A stretch of DNA of 11,825 bases from Lachnoclostridium sp. UBA739 (lineage in GTDB: Bacteria > Bacillota_A > Clostridia > Lachnospirales > Lachnospiraceae). Positions 7,420 through 11,825 of this stretch are shown piece by piece. Location: NCBI GenBank assembly GCA_002297865.1, contig DBKX01000267.1:2462-14286 (forward strand), in the 5' to 3' direction. The first letter of the stretch is position 1, and each line of letters begins with the position of its first letter. The position numbers and the translations under genes are program-made. A model generated the notes under the pieces. It was given only the letters and a program-made list of their open reading frames with translations, ran no database searches and had not been told where the DNA came from.

Positions 7420-7462
7420 AAATTACATGGAACACTTTCAAGAAAAGGATAGGTGGCAGGAT

Positions 7463-8173
7463 ATGAAAAAATTGGATATGCTATATGAAGGAAAAGCAAA
7501 GAAAGTTTTTAAGACTGATGTAGAAGACGTACTTATCGTTGATTACAAAGATGACGCTACTGCATTCAATGGTGAAAAAAAAGGCACTATTACTGGAAAA
7601 GGTGTTATCAACAATAAGATGACAAATTATCTTTTTAAGAAACTTGAAGAAAAAGGGATTCCAACTCATTTAGTAGAAGAGTTAAGTGACAGAGAAACAG
7701 CAGTAAAGAAAGTGGAAATTGTTCCATTAGAAGTAATTGTTCGTAATGTTGCTGCAGGAAGTTTTTCCAAGAAACTCGGTATCGAAGAAGGTAAGAAACT
7801 GCTTTGCCCTACATTAGAGTTTAGTTATAAAGACGATGCACTCGGCGATCCAATGATTAATGATTATTATGCAATTGCTATCGGAGCTGCAACAAAAGAG
7901 GAAATCGACACAATCACAGACTTAGTATTTAAAATTAACGACTTTTTAGTAGAATTCTTTAGTGAATGCGGAATCGATTTAATTGATTTCAAAGTAGAAT
8001 TTGGCAGATATAAAGGACAGATTATTTTAGCAGATGAGATTTCACCAGATACTTGCCGTTTCTGGGATAAGAAAACCCATGAAAAACTTGACAAAGATCG
8101 TTTCAGAAGAGATCTTGGCAATGTAGAAGATGCTTACAACGAAGTAGCTAAGAGAATTGGTCTTATTAAATAA
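7463..8173 (+). CDS. purC: Phosphoribosylaminoimidazole-succinocarboxamide synthase (SAICAR synthetase)
   Basis: It joins CAIR and aspartate, with ATP, to form SAICAR in de novo purine synthesis, in the cytoplasm. The frame is open from an ATG at 7406, but the start at 7463 is chosen because AGGTGG (7451-7456) lies 6 bases upstream and the protein then begins [16 protein letters not shown], as PurC proteins do. That gives 236 residues, the normal bacterial length. Both family signatures are intact: [14 protein letters not shown] (87-100) and LIDFKVEFG (173-181). The substrate and metal motif [12 protein letters not shown] (191-202) is also present. SAICAR is cleaved by adenylosuccinate lyase, whose gene lies two genes downstream. 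A terminator-like hairpin separates purC from purF, so expression of the downstream genes may be reduced or regulated relative to purC. Confidence 0.97.
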   Translation: MKKLDMLYEGKAKKVFKTDVEDVLIVDYKDDATAFNGEKKGTITGKGVINNKMTNYLFKKLEEKGIPTHLVEELSDRETAVKKVEIVPLEVIVRNVAAGSFSKKLGIEEGKKLLCPTLEFSYKDDALGDPMINDYYAIAIGAATKEEIDTITDLVFKINDFLVEFFSECGIDLIDFKVEFGRYKGQIILADEISPDTCRFWDKKTHEKLDKDRFRRDLGNVEDAYNEVAKRIGLIK

Positions 8174-8217
8174 AACAGACGCTGTCACGCTTCGTGAAAC
8201 AGGTTATGAAATATTAA

Positions 8218-8255
8218 GAACTGACGCCACAATTTCGGTGACGTCAATTCTTTTT
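8218..8255 (+). terminator. Terminator-like imperfect hairpin between purC and purF
   Basis: Bases 8218-8230 and 8238-8250 pair as a 13-bp stem with two C-A mismatches around a 7-base loop, and TTTTT (8251-8255) follows. It resembles an intrinsic terminator weakened by the mismatches. A smaller hairpin, TCACG-CTT-CGTGA, lies upstream at 8185-8197. As purF has no clear promoter of its own, partial readthrough from purC is likely. Confidence 0.55.
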
Positions 8256-8291
8256 ACGTTATAGGAATAACTAAAAAAGTGAGGATATGTC

Positions 8292-9728
8292 ATGAGTAAT
8301 TTAGTAAGTGAATTTAGAGCAGACGAGCTTCATGAAGAATGCGGTGTTTTTGGAATATATGATTTAGATGGTGGAGATATTGCATCTTCCATTTATTATG
8401 GGTTGTTCGCCCTGCAGCACAGAGGACAGGAAAGCTGTGGTATTGCGGTTAGTGATACAAAAGGTCCAAAAGGACGGGTACAATCTGTAAAAGGGATGGG
8501 ACTTGTCAATGAAGTATTCCATCATGAAAATTTAAGTGGATTAAAGGGAGACATTGGAGTTGGCCATGTTCGTTATTCAACTGCTGGTGCCAGCTGTAAT
8601 GAGAATACACAGCCTTTAGTTTTGAACTACGTAAAAGGTACATTAGCTTTAGCACATAATGGTAACTTAACCAATGCGCCGGAATTACGTCATGAACTTG
8701 AGTATACAGGAGCAATTTTTCAGACTACGATTGACTCAGAGGTAATTGCATATCATATAGCAAGAGAGCGTTTGAATACACCAGATGTTGAATCTGCTGT
8801 AAAAAATGCGATGTTAAAAATCAAAGGAGCCTATTCCTTAATTGTAATGAGTCCTAGAAAATTAATTGGAGCAAGAGATCCGTTTGGTTTCCGTCCCTTA
8901 GTAATTGGAAAACGTGATAATTCATACATTTTAGCATCAGAAACATGTGCATTAGATGCGATTAGTGCAGAATTTGTTCGTGACGTAGAACCAGGAGAAA
9001 TTGTAACAATCAGCAAGGATGGAATAAAATCAGATAAAAGTCTACAGATTAAGAAGACAGCAAAATGTATTTTTGAGTACATTTACTTTGCAAGACCAGA
9101 CAGCTATGTAGATGGTGTCAGCGTATACAATTCCAGAATCATGGCGGGTAAGATTTTAGCACAGACTCATCCATGTGAAGCGGATATTGTTCTTGGAGTG
9201 CCTGACTCCGGTAATGCGGCTGCTATGGGGTTTGCTCTTGAAAGTGGAATACCATATGGCATGGGATTTATTAAAAACAGTTATGTCGGCAGAACATTCA
9301 TCAAGCCTAAACAATCTGTTCGTGAATCTGCCGTTAAGATTAAATTAAATGTTTTAAAAGAAGTAGTAAAAGGAAAACGAGTTGTTATGGTAGATGATTC
9401 CATCGTAAGAGGAACAACCAGTGAAAGAATTGTGCGGATGCTGAAAAATGCAGGTGCAACAAAAGTACATGTAAGAATCAGTTCCCCACCATTCTTATTC
9501 CCTTGTTACTTTGGTACTGATGTACCATCTAGCGAACAATTAATCGCACATAAATTATCAATTGACGAAATATGTAAAATGCTTGGGGCAGATTCTCTTG
9601 GATATTTGGATGTGAACCGTTTGGCAGAATTAATTGATGGAGACAATGGTTACTGTGATGCCTGCTTTACAGGCAATTATCCAGTAGAACCACCAAGAGA
9701 AGATATCCGTGGAGAATATGACAAGTAG
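8292..9728 (+). CDS. purF: Amidophosphoribosyltransferase (glutamine PRPP amidotransferase)
   Basis: It catalyses the first committed step of purine synthesis: PRPP plus glutamine to phosphoribosylamine. It has 478 residues, normal for the B. subtilis-type enzyme. GAGGA (8281-8285) lies 6 bases before the ATG. The glutaminase domain (about 17-240) begins at the nucleophile Cys17 in EECGVFGIYD; the first 16 residues are a propeptide expected to be removed to expose this Cys. Supporting motifs are LQHRGQESCG (41-50), GHVRYSTAG (91-99), HNGNLTNA (122-129) and Asp148. The phosphoribosyltransferase domain carries the PRPP loop VVMVDDSIVRGTTS (364-377). Cys259, Cys405, Cys455 and Cys458 (NGYCDACF) fit the four ligands of the [4Fe-4S] cluster found in Bacillus-type enzymes, which makes the protein oxygen-sensitive and suits an anaerobe. 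The purB Shine-Dalgarno overlaps its stop codon, so the two are co-translated. Confidence 0.97.
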   Translation: MSNLVSEFRADELHEECGVFGIYDLDGGDIASSIYYGLFALQHRGQESCGIAVSDTKGPKGRVQSVKGMGLVNEVFHHENLSGLKGDIGVGHVRYSTAGASCNENTQPLVLNYVKGTLALAHNGNLTNAPELRHELEYTGAIFQTTIDSEVIAYHIARERLNTPDVESAVKNAMLKIKGAYSLIVMSPRKLIGARDPFGFRPLVIGKRDNSYILASETCALDAISAEFVRDVEPGEIVTISKDGIKSDKSLQIKKTAKCIFEYIYFARPDSYVDGVSVYNSRIMAGKILAQTHPCEADIVLGVPDSGNAAAMGFALESGIPYGMGFIKNSYVGRTFIKPKQSVRESAVKIKLNVLKEVVKGKRVVMVDDSIVRGTTSERIVRMLKNAGATKVHVRISSPPFLFPCYFGTDVPSSEQLIAHKLSIDEICKMLGADSLGYLDVNRLAELIDGDNGYCDACFTGNYPVEPPREDIRGEYDK

Positions 9729-9737
9729 GAGGAAATT

Positions 9738-11171
9738 ATGAGTACAGATAGATATGTAAGCCCATTATCAGAACGTTATGCAAGTAAGGAAATGCAGTAT
9801 ATTTTTTCACCAGACAAGAAATTCAGAACCTGGAGAAAGTTATGGATTGCATTAGCAGAAGCGGAACATGAATTAGGGTTAAATATAACCGAAGAACAAA
9901 TTAATGAATTAAAGGCACATGCAGATGATATTAACTTTGACGTAGCAAAAGAAAGAGAAAAAGCTGTTCGTCATGACGTTATGTCACACGTATATGCATA
10001 TGGTGTTCAGTGTCCAAATGCAAAAGGTATTATTCACCTTGGTGCAACTTCCTGTTACGTAGGTGATAACACGGATATTATCATCATGACAGAAGCACTT
10101 CAGTTAGTAAAGAAAAAACTTGTGAACGTGATGAACGAATTAAGCAAGTTTGCGATGGAATACAAAGCACTTCCAACATTGGCATTTACGCATTTTCAGC
10201 CAGCACAGCCAACAACAGTTGGAAAACGAGCTTCTTTATGGTTACAGGAATTAGTATTAGATATGGAAGATTTAGATCACTGTCTTGATAACATGAAACT
10301 TCTTGGTTCTAAAGGTACAACAGGTACACAGGCTAGTTTCTTAGAATTATTTGATGGTGACCATGAAAAAATCAAAACATTAGATAAGAAAATTGCAGAG
10401 AAAATGGGATTCAAAGCATGCTTCCCAGTATCCGGCCAGACTTATTCCCGTAAGGTTGATACAAGAGTTGCCAACGTATTAGCCGGAATCGCTGCAAGTG
10501 CTCATAAATTCTCAAACGACATTCGTTTATTACAACACTTAAAAGAAATTGAAGAGCCATTTGAAAAAACACAGATCGGTTCCTCTGCTATGGCTTATAA
10601 GAGAAATCCGATGAGAAGTGAAAGAATTGCGTCTTTATCTCGTTATGTAATGGTAGACGCATTAAATCCTGCAATTACATCCGCAACACAGTGGTTTGAA
10701 CGAACATTAGATGATTCTGCCAACAAACGTTTAAGCATTCCAGAAGCATTCTTGGCAATCGACGGAATTCTTGATTTATACTTAAATGTTGTAGATGGCT
10801 TAGTTGTTTATCCTAAAGTAATTGAAAAACGTTTAATGTCTGAATTACCATTTATGGCAACAGAGAACATTATGATGGATGCTGTAAAAGCTGGTGGCGA
10901 CCGTCAGGAATTACATGAAAGAATCCGTACACTTTCTATGGAAGCGGGACGCAATGTCAAAGAAAAGGGATTAGACAACAATTTACTTGAATTAATTGCT
11001 GCTGACCCTGCATTTAACATGAGTTTAGATGAACTTAAGAAAACAATGGATCCATCTAAATATACTGGTCGTTCTGAACAGCAGGTAGAAGAATTTGTTG
11101 CAGAAGTGATCAAGCCTATCTTAGATGAGAACAAAGAATTCCTTGGTTTAAAAGCTGAGATTAATGTATAA
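9738..11171 (+). CDS. purB: Adenylosuccinate lyase, long eukaryotic-like type
   Basis: It cleaves fumarate from SAICAR (IMP synthesis) and from adenylosuccinate (AMP synthesis). It has 477 residues, longer than the roughly 430 of B. subtilis PurB. It closely resembles human ADSL as I recall it: shared stretches include [17 protein letters not shown] (97-113), THFQPAQ (151-157), [10 protein letters not shown] (192-201), [10 protein letters not shown] (320-329) and LPFMATENI (370-378). Catalytic residues are His79 (RHDVMSHV), His152 and the serine of the signature loop [11 protein letters not shown] (281-291; Ser282 or Ser283). The usual SSAMPYKRNP has Ala instead of Pro here. AGGAGG (9727-9732) begins in the purF stop and sits 5 bases before the ATG. 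PurB acts directly on the PurC product, consistent with the cluster. A strong terminator follows. Confidence 0.97.
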   Translation: MSTDRYVSPLSERYASKEMQYIFSPDKKFRTWRKLWIALAEAEHELGLNITEEQINELKAHADDINFDVAKEREKAVRHDVMSHVYAYGVQCPNAKGIIHLGATSCYVGDNTDIIIMTEALQLVKKKLVNVMNELSKFAMEYKALPTLAFTHFQPAQPTTVGKRASLWLQELVLDMEDLDHCLDNMKLLGSKGTTGTQASFLELFDGDHEKIKTLDKKIAEKMGFKACFPVSGQTYSRKVDTRVANVLAGIAASAHKFSNDIRLLQHLKEIEEPFEKTQIGSSAMAYKRNPMRSERIASLSRYVMVDALNPAITSATQWFERTLDDSANKRLSIPEAFLAIDGILDLYLNVVDGLVVYPKVIEKRLMSELPFMATENIMMDAVKAGGDRQELHERIRTLSMEAGRNVKEKGLDNNLLELIAADPAFNMSLDELKKTMDPSKYTGRSEQQVEEFVAEVIKPILDENKEFLGLKAEINV

Positions 11172-11181
11172 TATGATGTAA

Positions 11182-11212
11182 AAAAACCGGCATGGAGAAA
11201 ATGCCGGTTTTT
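11182..11212 (+). terminator. Intrinsic terminator of the purine cluster
   Basis: AAAAACCGGCAT (11182-11193) pairs perfectly with ATGCCGGTTTTT (11201-11212) around a 7-base loop, with the T run forming the end of the right arm. It lies 10 bases after the purB stop. Because of the flanking A and T runs it could also act on the other strand. Confidence 0.92.
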
Positions 11213-11216
11213 CTAA

Positions 11217-11261
11217 TTGATTGATAGAAAATTCCGCTACACGCTATTTCCTATCAATTAA
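11217..11261. repeat. AT-rich inverted repeat with 23-base loop
   Basis: TTGATTGATAG (11217-11227) pairs with CTATCAATTAA (11251-11261), 11 bp with one G-T wobble, around a 23-base loop. It follows the purB terminator directly and its right arm runs into the A tract of the next hairpin. No function is recognised. Confidence 0.45.
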
Positions 11262-11285
11262 AAAGCCCCCTAAAGAACAGGGGGC
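11260..11285 (-). terminator. Minus-strand-oriented intrinsic terminator
   Basis: GCCCCCT (11265-11271) pairs with AGGGGGC (11279-11285) around a 7-base loop. Five A at 11260-11264 become a T run on the minus strand, whereas no T run follows on the plus strand, so the terminator faces transcription coming from the right. No minus-strand gene is visible between it and the plus-strand LysR gene at 11470, which leaves its transcript unexplained. Confidence 0.6.
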
Positions 11286-11295
11286 AGGATGCACA

Positions 11296-11332
11296 CGAGC
11301 GGGTGTCGCTGTCTTTTAGCGACACCCGCTCG
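11296..11332. repeat. Perfect 15-bp GC-rich stem-loop
   Basis: CGAGCGGGTGTCGCT (11296-11310) and AGCGACACCCGCTCG (11318-11332) are perfect inverted copies around the 7-base loop GTCTTTT. It stands out as an island of high G+C in AT-rich DNA. Neither side has a T run, so it is not a standard terminator. It could be a structured part of a small RNA, a leader element of the LysR gene, or one copy of a dispersed palindromic repeat. Confidence 0.6.
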
Positions 11333-11389
11333 GCGCGGCAAATAAGAGGAGTTTATGAAAAAAATAAAGAGTTTTTGTTCTTCTTTATG

Positions 11390-11395
11390 TATAAT
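11390..11395 (+). promoter_or_regulatory. Possible -10 element of the LysR gene
   Basis: TATAAT at 11390-11395 is a perfect -10 hexamer about 75 bases before the LysR start, but the region 17 bases upstream has no recognisable -35. The stretch between it and the gene shows no clear palindromic LysR operator. Confidence 0.3.
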
Positions 11396-11469
11396 ACTAT
11401 AAGAAAAAATCGTGTTTAAATTTTGGCGAAAGTATGAACAAACTGTGAAATAGAAAAGGGAGAAGAAAG

Positions 11470-11825
11470 ATGCTTTTTAATCTAGAATATTATAAGAATT
11501 TTTATTATGTGGGGAAATGTCAAAGTTTTAGTGCAGCAGCAGAAGAATTGTGTATCTCCCAGCCTGCTATGAGCCAGTCGATCAGGCAGTTAGAAGCAAA
11601 GTTAAATTGTGAATTGTTTGTAAGAACCTCGAAGGGAGCAAAACTGACGAAAGAGGGAGAAAGATTATATCTCCATGTAGAAAGAGGAATGGAAGAGTTT
11701 GAAAAGGGAGAACGGGAAATCAAGCAGATTATGCAGCTTCAGGCAGGGGAAATCAGGATTGGTGCATCTGATATGACATTACAGTTTTTCCTTCTTCCCT
11801 ATTTGGAAAAGTTCCATGAATTGCA
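11470..11825 (+). CDS. LysR-family transcriptional regulator (3' end outside window)
   Basis: This is a DNA-binding regulator whose target and co-inducer cannot be told from the fragment. The start at 11470 is supported by GGGAG (11458-11462) 7 bases upstream and by the family-typical opening of hydrophobic and aromatic residues (LEYYKNFYYV). The 118 residues present cover the winged helix-turn-helix: SFSAAAEELCISQPAMSQSI (19-38) contains the LysR HTH, and LEAKLNCELFVRTSKGAKLT (41-60) is the wing region. The linker helix spans about 64-92, and the effector domain begins at GEIRIGAS (93-100). About 180 further residues are expected outside the window. LysR regulators are often divergent from their target, but here the upstream gene is purB on the same strand behind a strong terminator, so the target is probably downstream or elsewhere. 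Confidence 0.93.
   Translation, partial: MLFNLEYYKNFYYVGKCQSFSAAAEELCISQPAMSQSIRQLEAKLNCELFVRTSKGAKLTKEGERLYLHVERGMEEFEKGEREIKQIMQLQAGEIRIGASDMTLQFFLLPYLEKFHEL

Noticed and set aside
7406..7462. N-terminal extension of PurC from an ATG at 7406
   Set aside because: The ATG lies inside a hairpin, lacks a Shine-Dalgarno and adds 19 residues not expected in PurC. The 7463 start has AGGTGG upstream and gives the usual length.
8174..8291. Purine riboswitch between purC and purF
   Set aside because: The conserved pyrimidine-rich junction and paired-loop sequences of the purine aptamer are not seen. The structure is a simple hairpin with a T run.
7309..11431. Shared TTTGGCGAAA at 7309-7318 and 11422-11431, both intergenic
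   Set aside because: A 10-base match between two sites is expected by chance many times in a window of this size, and the flanks do not align. I do not treat it as a shared operator.
1..11825. CRISPR array, insertion sequence, tRNA, rRNA or prophage signs
   Set aside because: No spaced repeats, transposase motifs, cloverleaf sequences or integration genes were seen; the window reads as ordinary chromosome.

Overview
The window looks like chromosomal DNA from an AT-rich, low-GC Gram-positive anaerobe, most plausibly a plant-fibre-degrading Lachnospiraceae or related Clostridia. The grounds are strong AGGAGG-type ribosome binding sites, carbohydrate permeases of the LplB/YtcP type without a local ATPase gene, a lipoprotein NagZ, a [4Fe-4S]-type PurF and a long adenylosuccinate lyase. 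This is inference from gene content; no rRNA or other marker is present.

Region 1 (1-5900) is an oligosaccharide uptake and hydrolysis locus, most likely for xylo-oligosaccharides. Two ABC permease genes (the first cut by the window edge) end in a long inverted repeat. It is shared with a convergent AraC-family regulator gene. That regulator is divergent from a two-gene operon encoding a cytoplasmic GH3 beta-xylosidase/beta-glucosidase and a cytoplasmic GH8 enzyme of the reducing-end xylose-releasing exo-oligoxylanase (Rex) type. Imported oligomers could therefore be trimmed from both ends: GH3 from the non-reducing end, GH8 from the reducing end. The divergent intergenic region holds an 8-bp direct repeat with a 21-bp period, a good candidate for the regulator's binding site. 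A strong intrinsic terminator closes the operon.

Region 2 (5901-7400) holds a single gene with a near-consensus promoter. It encodes a membrane-anchored GH3 beta-N-acetylhexosaminidase (NagZ type), probably acting in cell-wall turnover. No strong terminator follows it.

Region 3 (7366-11212) is a compact purine cluster, purC-purF-purB, with its own promoter and a hairpin at the predicted 5' end of its mRNA. An imperfect terminator-like hairpin lies between purC and purF. purF and purB are tightly coupled (the purB Shine-Dalgarno overlaps the purF stop), and purB ends in a strong terminator. PurB resembles the long eukaryotic-type adenylosuccinate lyase.

Region 4 (11213-11825) begins with an unusual cluster of hairpins: an AT-rich stem, a terminator oriented for minus-strand transcription although no minus-strand gene is visible to its right, and a perfect 15-bp GC-rich stem-loop. 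The start of a LysR-family regulator gene follows and runs off the window. The hairpin cluster is the least explained part of the window and the best place to look for an unannotated small RNA or a dispersed repeat.
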